Assembly (NCBI GenBank): GCA_025716855.1
Contig: JAIXMQ010000013.1
Location: 62,001 to 126,000, forward strand
Reading direction: 5' to 3'
DNA: 64,000 nt
Source: Pilaira anomala
Taxonomy: Eukaryota; Mucoromycota; Mucoromycetes; Mucorales; Mucoraceae
The notes below the pieces were generated by a model. That model saw only the letters and a program-made list of their open reading frames with translations, did no database searches and had not been told where the DNA came from. Of the stretch, positions 1-11,367 are shown piece by piece. Numbering within the stretch: the stretch's first letter is position 1; each line of letters opens with the position of its first letter. Both the position numbers and the translations under genes were made by a program.

Positions 1-481
1 CACGACTCTTAAAAACAAAAACTTCAATACAGCCTACACTAAATACATAAATTTGTAGCTCATCTTTTAAACAAAAAAAAAAAGGCTGATTCGGCCTTAA
101 TTTTGTGCACGCCAAGAAACATTGAGCTTTTTTTTTACCCGAGATTTAGGATCAAAAGATTCGAAAAGAAGAAGTAAAATTAATCAAAAGCTGTCAAAAT
201 GATTAGATTACAAAATACGAGTAATTTACCTGTTATAAACGCAACTTTTCAGACACATTGGCATTTTTTGATAAACATAAGCTTTGCAAGTTTGATTTAA
301 CTTCATGCTAAGCCACCACAGCACAGTTTAACTTTAGAAACAGATATCAACAAAGTTTGATTGGCCAGGATAGTTTTCTTTCGAAATTTTTAAAGCTGAA
401 TATTTTTTTTTCTATTTTTTTTTTTTTTTTTTTTTTTTTTCTTACTTTGTGTATACAAACCCCTTTCTTTTTTTTTTTATA
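1..481. other. 5' flank of SSZ1, no gene seen
   Basis: AT-rich sequence with no convincing coding frame. A T-rich tract (about 405-480) lies immediately in front of the SSZ1 start and is the probable core promoter or 5' UTR. Similar pyrimidine runs precede several genes in this window. Confidence 0.5.
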
Positions 482-2371
482 ATGAGCGAATCTAACACTA
501 TTATTGGTATTAACTTCGGTACTGCCTACACTTCCATCGCCTACCTCAACAAGGTAATTCAATGAAAAAAATAATCAGTCGAAAATTTATTGACATATTT
601 TTTTTTTATTTCAGGAGGGTCGCGCTGATTGTCTTGCCAACGAAGAAGGTGATAGACAAATTGCTTCTGCTCTCGCTTTCCATGGTGATGAAGAGGTAAT
701 AAATAAATAAAAGATGGTAACAAAAAAAGAAAATGGAATCCTAAACACGGTTATATAGGTTATTGGTTCTCAAGCCAAGTCTGAAATTCCTCGTCATCCT
801 CACCAAACCGTTGCTAACTTCCGTTCCAATCTCGGTAAGAGGTAAGATGATCAACCTTGTAGAATATAGAGAAAGAGAAAAAAAAAAAGATAGAGGGTGG
901 ATAGAGGTGGGGGGAAAGAGAAAAAAGGTTGTGAATTTTATGCAAATCAACTCATCAATTTTTTTTTTTTTTCTTTAGCGCTACTGAAGCCGAGAATTTA
1001 CCTGGTTCTGCTGCTGCTGTTGTTGACAAGAGTGGTGCTGCTGCTTATGAAGTTGAATTACCTAGTGGTAAGGTTCTCCTTTCTGCTCAAGAAGTCTCTG
1101 CCAAGTACTTGCGTCACATTCGTGAGTCTGCTGAAGATTTCTTAGGTACCAAGATTGGTGGTGCTGTTATGGCCGTTCCTGCTTACTTCAGCGAGAAGCA
1201 ATGTGGTGAATTAACCGCTGCTGCTGAAGCTGCTGGTATCAAGGTCATCCAACTTGTACACGAATCCTCTGCCGCTGCTCTCGCTTACGGTGTTGGACAA
1301 AACTCTTCTAACAAAGATCCTCAAGATAAGACTGTTGTTGTCTGTGATTTAGGTGCTCATTCCTTCGATGTTACCGTCTTGGCTGTTCGTTCTGGTATGT
1401 ACACTGTTTTGGCTACTGCACACAACACCAAGGTTGGTGGTTCTTCTTTCGATGATCTCTTGATCAAGCATTTCTCTGCTGAATTCCAAAAGAAGATTAA
1501 GATTGATATCTCTTCCAACAAGAAGGCTTTAGCTAAGCTCCGTAACGCTGTTGAGGTCACCAAGAAGATGTTGTCTAGTGCCAACAGTGCTCCTTGTTTC
1601 GTTGAGTCTTTAGCTGATGGTTATGATCTTCACAGTAACATTAACCGTTTGCGTTTCGAACTCTTGTCCAAAAACATTTTTGCTCAACTTCAATCTACTA
1701 TTCTCGAAGTCTTGGAAAAGTCTCAATTGGATGCTTCTGAAGTGGATGAGGTTCTTCTTGCTGGTGGTTCTGCTCGTATCCCCAAGTTCGCCATGAAGAT
1801 TCGTGAAGTCTTTGGTGAAAACACAAAGGTCTTGTCTGACCTTGAAGCTGATGAAGTTGTTGCTCGTGGTTGTGCTATCCAAGGTTCTTTGATTAGCTCT
1901 TTCGATAAAGAAGATATTGCTGCCGCTATGCACCCCGTTGTCACTTTAGCTCCCAACACTTCCAATGCTATTGGTGTTATCAACGCTAAGGGTGAATTCG
2001 TTACTGTCATCCCTCGTGGTACTGCTCTTCCCACTCGTCGTGTTTTCGAATTCTCCAATTCTGAAGCTAACCAAGCTGAAGCTTACCTTGCCTTGTTCGA
2101 AGGTGAACATGTTATTGAAAAGACTGAAGTTAAGCGTGAAATTGAAGAAGGTGAAGAAGTTTATGAAGATGAACAACCCGAAATCGTTACTAAGGTTTTC
2201 CAAAAGCCCGCTGCCAAGTTGATTGAAGCTTCTCTTCCTCTTGAAAAGGCTACTAAGCCCAAGGAGAGTAAGATTGAGGTTCAAATCACTGTTGATGCTC
2301 AAGCTAACTTGACTTTGGTCTTGCGTGAAAAGAACGGTTCCAAGGTTGTTAAGGCTGTTGCCAAGAAATAA
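482..2371 (+). CDS. SSZ1: Ssz1-type atypical Hsp70 of the ribosome-associated complex
   Basis: Four exons: 482-553, 615-695, 759-841, 979-2371, giving 542 aa (yeast Ssz1 is about 538). The N-terminus GINFGTAYTS is the Hsp70 phosphate-1 motif in the Ssz1 form, with Asn-Phe where canonical Hsp70s have Asp-Leu. The second phosphate loop reads CDLGAHSFDVTVL, without the GGGT of active Hsp70 ATPases, and LAGGSARIP matches the adenosine motif. The C-terminal substrate domain is short and lacks a helical lid. In the known family, Ssz1 pairs with the J-protein zuotin on the ribosome, acts with Ssb on nascent chains and does not need ATP hydrolysis. The start was chosen because the first ATG opens directly into the conserved N-terminus. 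Introns are 61, 63 and 137 nt. Family assignment is strong; the splice junction into exon 4 (Ser from AG+C) is the least certain point. Confidence 0.93.
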
Positions 2372-2405
2372 ATCATTTGATTCCCCTTTTTCTTTCTTTC
2401 AAACA

Positions 2406-2437
<32 letters not shown>
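2406..2437. repeat. (CA)n microsatellite in SSZ1 3' region
   Basis: About 16 CA units directly after the SSZ1 stop, probably within the 3' UTR. Length polymorphism is likely. Confidence 0.9.
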
Positions 2438-2440
<3 letters not shown>

Positions 2441-2697
2441 TTTCTTTCCCTCATGTATAAACTTTTTCCTTTTTAAAAAAAAAAAAAAAAAAATTACAAA
2501 AGGAATTCCCCTCTTTGTTTTTGATTTTTTTTTTTTTGTAACAAATAAAAAATAGATTACCTTTTTTTTAACTTATAAAATCATGCATTTTTTTTCTTTT
2601 GCCCTGTGGCTTATATACGAAATGCAGTCTGAGCATTTCCGTTTAGAAAAAAAAAAAAAAAAAAAGAGGGCACTCAGTTTATCCAATCTTTGTCATC

Positions 2698-3143
2698 ATG
2701 TTGTTTTGTCCTCACTGTGCCAACCTTTTGTTAATTGAAAACGAAGGTGGGCAAGCCTTCTTTTGTCAATCTTGTCCTTATGTATACAGCATTCAGGGTC
2801 GTGTAAGTAAACAACTTGAGTAATTGTTGCAGGTTGAAACTAAATTCTTGTTATAGCATACATCTCGTAAAGAGCTGAAGAGAAAGGAAGTAGACGATGT
2901 ATTGGGTGGTGCAGATGCTTGGAGGAATGTTGATTCAACAGAAGGTAAGACTAGAATTTATTTATTTATATCCATGAAATTTTGACAGATATTTTTTGTT
3001 TTGTATAAATAGTTACTTGTCCCAAATGTGAACATGATAGAGCTTATTTCATGATGATCCAAATTCGTTCTGCAGATGAACCTTCTTCCATTTTCTACAA
3101 GTGTTGTGATGAAGACTGTCAACATCAATGGCGTGAAGGATAA
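2698..3143 (+). CDS. RPC11: RNA polymerase III subunit RPC11 (POLR3K-like)
   Basis: Three exons: 2698-2802, 2857-2944, 3013-3143, giving 107 aa (human POLR3K is 108). Two zinc ribbons are visible. The N-terminal one has CPHC and CQSC (Cys4, 7, 23, 26). The C-terminal one has CPKC (67-70) and Cys96/Cys100. The loop RSADEP places Asp86-Glu87 at the tip of the TFIIS-like hairpin that supports RNA cleavage by Pol III. The central EVDDVLGGADAW segment is diagnostic of this subunit. In the known family the protein supports intrinsic cleavage, termination and reinitiation by Pol III, the enzyme that transcribes the three tRNA genes of this window. It faces the kelch gene convergently, 254 bp apart. 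Confidence 0.95.
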
Positions 3144-3397
3144 AAAATGCTTTATTTTCACCCAAATCATTATTTTTAAATTGTACATTATTTTCGTTAT
3201 ATCATCATTTTTCTTTGTTACAACAAATTAAACTTGGATTCATGAATAATTTTTTTATAGTATGATGGTAAGGAAAGGAAGGGAAAGGAAAGAAAGAAAA
3301 GATAGATATATAAAATTGATTAAAAAAAGGGAATAAGTTAAAAGAAGGAAAAATTACGAAGGAGAGAGGAGAGATGCGTGGGGGGAATTAAGTTAAA

Positions 3398-5606
3398 TTA
3401 ATATGCTCTAGTTGGTGCAAATCCATTGACAGAAGTTTTTTGATGCTGTTGATTCATAGCTTCTCTCATCATGCCTAATTGGATTTCACAATCTTCTACA
3501 TGAAGTTTAGCTTCATTAAGAGCATCTTCACGTTCATTTAAGATAGTACGAAGACGAGCAATATCATCCATACTTTCTGCCCACTTTTGTTTAAGAGCAG
3601 CGATTTCATTACGGGCCTTTAAATTAGCAGCTTCTAATTGAGAAGCCTTTAATTGTGCTTCAGTGACTTCTTGACTCTTGATAATAGGTTGTGCCATTAA
3701 TGCCTCACTTAATTGATGCGTTAAATCAGCAATTTTGACAGCATTATCACGAACTTGTAATTCAGCTTTTGTAGCTCTGGTATAAACAACTTGTAATTCT
3801 TCTAAAGCACGTTGATGTGCTTGTTGTGCTTCTTCGGCACGTTCTTGAGCTTCTTTTGCACGTTCTTCAGTAGCAACACGAGCAGTTTGATCATGCTGTG
3901 ATCTCTTTTGTAGCTGTTGTAACATTCTACTATTCGATTCATTTTCAGTTAAAGCCGAAGCTAATCTCTTCTCAAGGTCATCGCAACGAGAGAGTTCGAT
4001 CGTCTTTAAATCATCTTGTCTGTGTGACTTGAGTGCTAAATATTTACTCTTGAAATATGCTGCCTCTTGAAGTGCAGCTGTACGCATACGATCGGCTTGT
4101 GCTACTTTTTCGGACATAGGTTGTGCTTGTTGTAAAATACTGGCACGCACACGTCTTAATTCGGATTTTACAGATACTAATTGCTCGAATAATTTGACCT
4201 TGTCTTCCTCTAAATGATCAATATCCATCAATAAAGCTTCATCTGCATCAGGTCCGTCGTCAAAGCTTTCTCCCTTGCTTGATCTTTGTTTACGTGCAAG
4301 TGAAACTTCGGTACGCCACCAGCTTTCCTTCTTTTTCATTTCACTGATGATCATATCACGTTCTTGGATTTCACGTAAAAGTGATTGACGTTCTTCGGCG
4401 GCAGCAGCAGTAGCAGCGGCAGTGGCGGCGGTTGTAGCTGCACTGACAGCAGCAGCGGTCTCAGCTGCATGGTCTTGTTTAGTAGATCGGTTTACGGGAG
4501 ATGGAGAACCAGCAGCATTAGATTGGATTTGACGACTAGGAGATCTTTCTGGAATAGGTTGTGGTCTGAAGTCTTGTTGTTCTTGAGCTAATTGTTGAGC
4601 TTGTTCATAAGCCAACTGTTGATGCTTTTGTTGAGCCTGCTCATAAGTCAACTGTTGTGCTTGTTGTTGATGCTGTACTTGTTGTTGGGCGAATTGATGT
4701 TGCTGTTGAGCTTGTTGTTGTTGAGCGAGTTGTTGGTGTTGTAATTGAGGAGATGGTTCGGAATTAGGTAAGATGGGTTGAGGAGAATGTTGTGCAGATT
4801 GGTTACGAAGAGGCATTTGAGACTTTGGACGTAATGGATCATCTTGCTCGCGATTGTTAGTTATCACTGTATTTCTTTGGGCATTATTTAGTCCAACGCC
4901 TTCACGTGGAGGTCGAGGAGGTGGTGCAGCAGGTGAAGAACGACTCGCGACTGGATGAGGAGGTGACATTATTCTGGGAGGTTCAATAAAATCGTCTTCG
5001 GTTGCAGACAAGATACTAGCGCCCATAGGGCTACCTAATAATGAACTGCCGTGAATAGGACTACCGTACATTAAACTCGTGTTGTCCATATTGGGTGAAG
5101 TAGGTGTTTGATATTGTCGACGAATGTCTCCTGCGATATCTGACTCTTGTTGGGGGAGAGGTGAAGTAGCGCGAGGGCGGCGAAGGGCAGCTTCAGGTAC
5201 AGTGGACATATGTCTAGGAGGTCTAGCAGGTGGCTAATATAAAGAGTAAGGATACGTATGAATAAAATTATGTTTCTGATTTATGCTATATATATGTTTT
5301 TTTTTTTTTTTACCTGAGCTGAAGATTGGCTTTGATTTTCTGGGTAATATGATCTATGACGAGGAGAGTTTAAGCTACTGGGACTACCACTGTTGGTAGG
5401 AGAAGGCTGAATTGTGTTTTCGGTATAACCAGCAGATGTATCAATTTCTTTATATGCATTATTACCGCTTTTATTGCTACCAGTACGTTGAGGTGTAGGA
5501 GTTGATTGACTTGGTCTTGGTTGCTGTTGTAATTGTCGTTGATCGGGATAAGGCTTTTGTTGGTATTGATGCTGAGGCACCGGTCCTGGTTGCATCTGCT
5601 GTTGGT

Positions 5607-5648
<42 letters not shown>

Positions 5649-7265
5649 GATAAAATTGTTGATTTTGACCATTCATTTCTTCTATAGATGCGGTATCATA
5701 CTGTTGATGAATCGGAGGTTCTGCAGGCTGTTGCTGTGTCATTTGTTGTTGAGCGTGTTGCGGGACTTGTTGTGGGGCGTGTTGTGGGACTTGTTGTGGG
5801 GCGTGTTGTGGGACTTGTTGTGGAGCCTGTTGTGCAGGTGGAGCATCTGCAGGGTATTTAATTTTTGTACTATCCAAAATAAAGATCAACGAAGAATCTT
5901 CCAGTCTGGTAGTTTCATTATCGCCACCGAGGACGTATAATTTATCACGTACAGCTGTCATGGTAAGACCATGACGAGGAGAAGGCGATGGTCCCATATT
6001 TTGGAATCTAAACCAACGTCGATCTGTTTCATAAATGATTTAATATAGTATATATATATATATATTTATATTTTGTTTATATACTTACGCCTTATCTTAT
6101 AAGCGCATAAATCGTTTAATTCCACACCATTTTCACCTTTACCGCCAATAATATAAATTACATCATCTACCATAGCAGAAGCACAACTTTCACGAGCAGC
6201 AGGACTATAACCGTCAGCTTCGATTTTTGTCCATAATCCGGTATGTAAATCGAATGACCAGATATCATCAAATAAACGTTGACCATCAGTACCTCCAAAG
6301 CTAAAATAAATAAACGGTTAGACATCATTTAAGTTCGTGTAACGCGGCCACGAGGTGACTCCTAAAAAAGATTACTTGTTCGATTTTCAACTTACATGAA
6401 GAGTTTGTTCTCAAAGAATTGAGATATATGACCTGATCTAGGTTCAGGGCCTTCGTTTCCATAGCCTAACTGTTCCCATTTAGGTGTTGTACTAACTATG
6501 AAATATATAAGGGTTTAAAATGAGTGTAATAAATAAAGACATCTATATGTACTTTACATGTACTAGAATTAAATATAAACAAGTCATTGAAATAGTTTCC
6601 TTCATTTTGCCCACCCCATATATACATGATTCCTTCATGTGCAGCTGCTGAATGTCCGGATCTTTCAATAGGTTGATTACCTTCCATTTGTATGCGAGTC
6701 CATTGTTTAGAATCTGATACGTATAACTTGATTTAGTAAAAAAGTTTAATTCAATATTACACAATGTATACCAACTTACGTAAATTTAATAAATAAAATC
6801 CTGGATCGTAACTTTCTTCATGCGCAAGTGGTTTACCACCAAAAACTATATATTTTAAAAAGAAATCAATTTCTTCCTATAAAAAAAAAGGGCACATTCT
6901 ACAAATTGATACATACGTAAAACATGACCATTCATAGCAACAATGACAGGAGATATTCTGGGACTTGGAATATCACCAGAAGCATTAATACTGTTTGCGG
7001 AGAGACTATCTATAAAAAGAAGTTGTTCAATATAAAAATTTCAATTGATCTATACATATAAATATTTACTGGTATCAATATAGAAGAGTTCTTTTTTAGT
7101 TGAAGTTCTATGGGTACCACCATAAATAATAAAGGCTTCAGGCGAAACAGCAGTAGCAGCATGCCCAGCTCTTGGTAAAGCGCTGTTACTACCACCCAAC
7201 TTTTTTTGAGACCATGGATAGAGTGTCTTATCATTGTTCTTTGATAGTTTGGAGAACAACGACAT
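3398..7265 (-). CDS. Kelch-repeat / coiled-coil polarity protein (Tea1/Kel1-like)
   Basis: Eight exons on the minus strand: 7265-7070, 7009-6917, 6845-6780, 6713-6558, 6495-6396, 6300-6089, 6023-5314 and 5233-3398. They close in frame to about 1122 aa (S. pombe Tea1 and yeast Kel1 are about 1150). Residues 1 to about 305 are a kelch beta-propeller, with repeated pairs such as AFIIYGG, IMYIWGG, VIYIIGG and LYVLGG, each followed by a spaced Trp. A long Gln/Pro-rich linker follows (about 320-750, including an uninterrupted poly-Gln). The last 330 residues form a heptad-rich coiled coil. This order (propeller, disordered linker, coiled coil) is that of cell-end markers which ride microtubules and recruit formins. 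Function here is inferred from architecture. RING- or LCMT-linked kelch proteins are less likely because no extra catalytic domain is present. Confidence 0.85.
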
Positions 7266-8511
7266 TTTTGATAAAATATTTCTTTTTTTCGAGATGATGA
7301 GAAACGTTATGTGCCTAGTAAATGTGTTGAATTACTAAGTAGTGGAGATGAAAAAAGGAATGTGCTTATAGAAAAAAAAAGGAATGTATAAAAAAATTAA
7401 GGAATCCTAAATAAAAATAAATAAAATAAAAAAGAATAAACAGGGAAAGAGAGGAAGAAGAGAAAAAAGAAAAAAGTGAGCGCGAAAAATAATGTATTTA
7501 TTACATTGTTTAATTAAGAAAAAAAATATTTCGGTATATCATAGTAACATGGTACAAGAAATAATATAATAATTTAAAGCCTAATTGATAATCACCTTTT
7601 TTTTAAAAATATCAAGCAATTCTATTTGCTATCCTTCTTTTCCAGATGTTTTGATATGAAATATTGTACATACATTTATATATATTTTAATTGATTCCTT
7701 AATCATATTTAAAATTATCTGTCAAATAACAATAATAACTGTCAATTTAACTAAACGTTTATGTGATCATATCGTCAATAGGCGGTTTTCGAATATCAAT
7801 TGACTGATTTCCAAATAGTTTCATTGCACAATCTTCTTTTGTTCTAAAGCATTATTATATATATAAATATATTTTTTCAAATAGCAAATACAAACCAAGT
7901 TTATCCTTTTCTAATTGATTAAGTTACAGCAACTAAACAAAGTTTAGAAATTGTTACGTGCTACAAAAAGCCAAGCTAAAAATTTCGTTGGTTCGCATGA
8001 TCAAATAAATTATAAATGTAAATTGTAATTTCCACTGTTTTCAAAAAGCTGAGTTACATAATATTTATTTTTGACAGGTGTATCCAGGTCGTCAAGACGT
8101 CTGTTTATCTTGCATATTTATAAATATTTCTTCATCACCATAGAAACATGTAAAACCCAACCCATTGGTGATTCTTAAAGATTTATACAAAAGTTTTTCT
8201 GTTTAAAAATAAAATGGAAAAACAGGTTCTTAATTAACAAATCAGGTTAAAAACCATTTTTACCGAATTTTAAAGTTACCGCATTGGTATCGTATTATTT
8301 CTTTTCTCGATTCGAATAAATTTTATTAGCTACTTAGTGCATAAGTATGTTATTAACAAGTGTATATGATACTGATGAATTGATTAAGTTACCTCCACCA
8401 TCAGGTTCAATTCAAATAAAGATTTTAATTGGACTTTGTATAGTTAAACCAGCGACATATTAACCTAATAAAAAAAATAAAATTAAGAAGCTTTGGAATT
8501 TATTAATTTGC

Positions 8512-8547
<36 letters not shown>

Positions 8548-8947
8548 TTCTTTTGCTAAACAAAATTCATTTTGGTACCTGAAATAGTATTAAAACCTAT
8601 ACATATAAAAAACAACATTTGTAGATCAAAAATAAAACTATAAATAAAAACACAAAACTCCCCGCTCTCCTATACTATACAACACATTTACCGGGCTTTT
8701 AGAAATTCAATAAAACTTGCTCCCTTGGTAGCTAATTGTCGATTTCGACAAAGGTTTTGCTTATACTTTTGATAAGTACACTCAATGACGATACAATTGT
8801 TAGATTGAAAAATAGTTCATGAAGAAAAATAGCTTTAATAAATATATTAAATAATCGATATATGGAACCACAGCACTGCAGCCCAAAGTGACGAGGGAAG
8901 AATGGCACATATCCAAATATCAAATAAATAAACTACCTAAAATGTAA
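7266..8947. other. Gene-poor upstream region
   Basis: Between the kelch gene start and the next open frame. It holds A/T tracts (for example about 8517-8545) and a few very short frames such as ATG at 8347 (38 codons) with no recognisable similarity. The part next to 7265 must contain the kelch promoter. No RNA gene was seen. Confidence 0.5.
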
Positions 8948-9205
8948 ATGTTTAGATATTTTACTAACTTATTTCCAAATGTACAACAGGGCATCAAATT
9001 ATCCATGTTCAAAAGAAAGTTTAAGCATGTGGTAAATTCTCCCGTTTCACACCAAGCTATAATTAATTGCTTTTATAAGTTAGCGGAAGGACAAAGGCTT
9101 CAATTGTCAAATGATGACATACTCTCTGTATCTAAAGGCGCCTTATCGAACTATTGTAAAAATCAAGATCTGAAAAAGATCAAGCAAAAACTATATTCAT
9201 TATAG
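8948..9205 (+). CDS. Hypothetical 85-aa ORF, possibly a relict
   Basis: An ATG-initiated frame of 85 residues, Lys/Asn-rich and basic at its start (RKFKHV), with no motif I recognise. Sequence just upstream is also peptide-like in the same area but interrupted by stops, which suggests a decayed longer gene. No intron signals are compelling. It sits about 400 bp from a MITE-like element, so origin from a dead mobile element is possible. I cannot assign a function. Confidence 0.25.
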   Translation: MFRYFTNLFPNVQQGIKLSMFKRKFKHVVNSPVSHQAIINCFYKLAEGQRLQLSNDDILSVSKGALSNYCKNQDLKKIKQKLYSL

Positions 9206-9592
9206 GACCGCTCATACCCTCCCCTCTCTCTCCTTTGATTTCCTTTGTTTTTTAAAAAAAATTGTGTATAAAATAAATCAACTGAAACAATCTCTGATTG
9301 CTTCTCTCAAAAAAGACCTAAGAAAGAAGATGTATGGTGCAACAATATTCAATTGTATACGACATAAATCAATGCTGTACTGATTGCAATGATTTCTTTA
9401 GTCGAAATGGCTATTGCTATATTATGTTGGAAAAGAACAAGATACAGAAATTCAAGTTTTTCTATTTGTTTTCTTAAAAAATGTGTACAATAAATAAAAG
9501 CGTTTATTCTGGGACAGGACATGTTCATTGAACCAGAGTACACAAAATCGTTGAGTTTCTCTAAACTGCCTTTCATTGTGAGAAATGCCTTT
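9206..9592. other. No clear gene; possible continuation of a disrupted minus-strand ORF
   Basis: Short minus-strand frames run through 9349-9576. They may be the part of the broken minus-strand gene that lay on the far side of the MITE insertion (see 9593-9897). Nothing else is recognisable. Confidence 0.3.
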
Positions 9593-9897
9593 AGAGCATG
9601 TACAGTCGTGTAGCTAAATTTTTATCTAAAATAGAACCGATTTCCATTACCTACAATAGCATTTTGCACTGATCTCCAGTCGTATAGCTATTTCTTATAC
9701 TATTTTGCTGCTATTTACAAAAATCTCTACAAAAATATCTTAAACATATCCTATATTTGGCATATTTTTAACATAATTTATTCATAATGCTAAGTTAGGA
9801 TATTTATTGCTATACCATTGCAAATATTTTGTGCTAAACTTTTTGGCTATTTTAGATAAGTTAAAGATTTAGTTAGCTACACGACTGCGGATGCTCT
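9593..9897. mobile_element. MITE with PIF/Harbinger-like termini and TTA target duplication
   Basis: About 300 bp, non-coding, with imperfect terminal inverted repeats. The left end reads GAGCATGTACAGTCGTGTAG. The right end, reverse-complemented, reads GAGCATCCGCAGTCGTGTAG. Both continue with matching blocks ending in TATCTAAAATAG. Flanking trinucleotides are TTA at 9591-9593 and TTA at 9897-9899, consistent with a 3-bp TWA target-site duplication typical of PIF/Harbinger elements, whose ends are often GAGCAT-like in plants. A subterminal copy CAGTCGTATAGCTA starts at about 9677. The element is non-autonomous; no transposase gene was found in the window. Superfamily assignment is an inference from termini and duplication length. 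Confidence 0.6.
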
Positions 9898-10368
9898 TAT
9901 CAACTTTAACTAAAACTTTCTTATTCTCAATATTTGAAGATACAATATCATTATCAGATGCAAGAATAATCTTGTCATAATGTCTGATAGCCATTCGTTT
10001 AAAGTACAAGGTTTGATTTATTTGACAAAGTTTTTCTTTTAGCTGGATAATTTGAAGATGTGTATCATATCTTGCTTTCTTTACTATCACAACTTCTTTA
10101 ATATGCTTTCTTTGTTATTGTTTTCTTGTAGATCTTTTCGTAATATTTTTAGCTTTTGCAAGAAATCATTTTCGTTTTGAAACTGTAGCAAATATTTGTA
10201 TCGTGTATCCAAATCTTTTGCTTCTTGTATTAATCTTGCTAAACCAGAACGTAGGACTTCTAGTGGTACTTTTGTTTTCGTTCTGATATTGTTATTTTGT
10301 AAAATTCCCTCCAAGCACTTGAAATGACCTGCTTTTTTTTTTTTACCCAAAACACGAGCGGACTTCAT
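9869..10368 (-). pseudogene. Broken basic ORF, frameshifted and truncated by a MITE
   Basis: An ATG at 10368-10366 opens a 93-codon Lys-rich, helical frame (ends ILKKL, TGA 10089-10087). The adjacent frame then continues without a stop down to 9871, and its last codons lie inside the MITE right end. Together they read like about 165 residues of one coiled or helical protein with a frameshift near 10088. The downstream end has been replaced by element sequence. An intron could explain the frame change, but no good GT-AG pair was seen. I do not recognise the family. Lys/Leu-rich content and the position next to a MITE would suit a retired multicopy gene. Confidence 0.4.
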
Positions 10369-10370
10369 TC

Positions 10371-11158
10371 CAGGGAGAAGAGTGTTATATCTTGTTGAAA
10401 TTGTGAACTTTTTATCTTACAATTGTTGGTAACCATATTCAAATCGAATATAGCATTAAAACGGCATCTTTATTTCGACAAGCTGCTTTCAAAAAAAAAA
10501 AGCTATAGGTTCCCCATAAAACTATAAAAGCTATTTGTGTCGAATATTTTTAATGATTTTTTGGCCACTAGTTACTTGGTATATCAAAGGTGCATCCAAT
10601 CGTAAAAATTTAACGGCTGGAGCAGATTTTGAAGAACATGGTTTGCGGGTGAATGACCTGTGTATTAGAGAAGATAGTTGGTGAAAATTCAAAAGTACAG
10701 TTGACATGCAATTATACTGTATTTATTTTTTTTCAGGTATAAAATTCTTTAAAGTACCAACAATTAGTAAACAAACAGTAACTTCATGATTAATATTAGT
10801 ATCTTCATTTTCAAAGTCGGATTTGGAGATATATCTGTATTTGCTTTACTGAATAATATTTAAAAATATCAGATCAAATTGCTCGGTTCTGAATGGATTA
10901 TATATACAAAGTAAAGGAAATATTAACAAACTCATCTGCAATTAATTTGGTAAGTAAGCTATTGCTGCATCCCTTCTTTTTAGTTTAAAATTATAGGTAA
11001 TTACTACACTGGATACATTTATTTCCTAACCTTTAAAGATGATATGTATGTAACAAATGTGTACTATTTCTACTTTATTGCTTCCTACGGATATCAGTCA
11101 AATTAAATCATTTAAAAAACTTCCTTGGTGAAACTATCTACATGTTAAAAGCACATAT
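10371..11158. other. Gene-poor stretch with one short frame
   Basis: Contains an ATG frame at 10553-10684 (43 codons, composition protein-like, containing WYIKGASNRKNL) followed by a plausible acceptor near 10736. This could be a fragment of a dead gene. No homology is recognised. The rest is AT-rich. Confidence 0.3.
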
Positions 11159-11217
11159 GGCAGGCCGAAGTCTTCGGGTCTTGTTAGATCGAATTCTGAC
11201 TCTCGATATCGCCTGCC
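11159..11217. other. Compact three-way-junction-like structured element
   Basis: A GC-richer 59-bp island in AT-rich DNA. The outer arms GGCAGGC (11159-11165) and GCCTGCC (11211-11217) pair perfectly over 7 bp. Inside are two hairpin-capable segments: CGAA/TTCG at 11166-11176 and ATCGA/TCGAT at 11188-11192 with 11203-11207. The plan resembles a shrunken tRNA, but it is too short and no normal T-arm abuts the 3' acceptor strand. It could be a tRNA- or SINE-derived relic, or a small structured RNA. Confidence 0.3.
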
Positions 11218-11367
11218 CACTACCACCAGTATTTTTTACCCCTTCAAACTACAATGTACAAAAGTCAGCAGCGAAACTGTATGTGACTGGTAATCCTTCT
11301 TTTTTTTTGTAACCATATTTCTTTTGGCATTTTTTCTTTTTTCTTTTTCTTATAAAACGATTTGATC

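Noticed and set aside
482..2371. Ssb or Ssa type Hsp70
   Set aside because: The phosphate loops have lost the canonical GGGT and DLGTT residues and the lid domain is missing, which fits Ssz1 instead.
5533..5940. Leu/Val-rich plus frame opposite the kelch gene
   Set aside because: Reverse reading of CAA repeats that encode Gln in the real gene.
11159..11217. Functional tRNA or hammerhead ribozyme
   Set aside because: Too short for a tRNA, with no T-arm adjoining the acceptor strand. The CUGAUGA and GAAA core elements of a hammerhead are absent on both strands.
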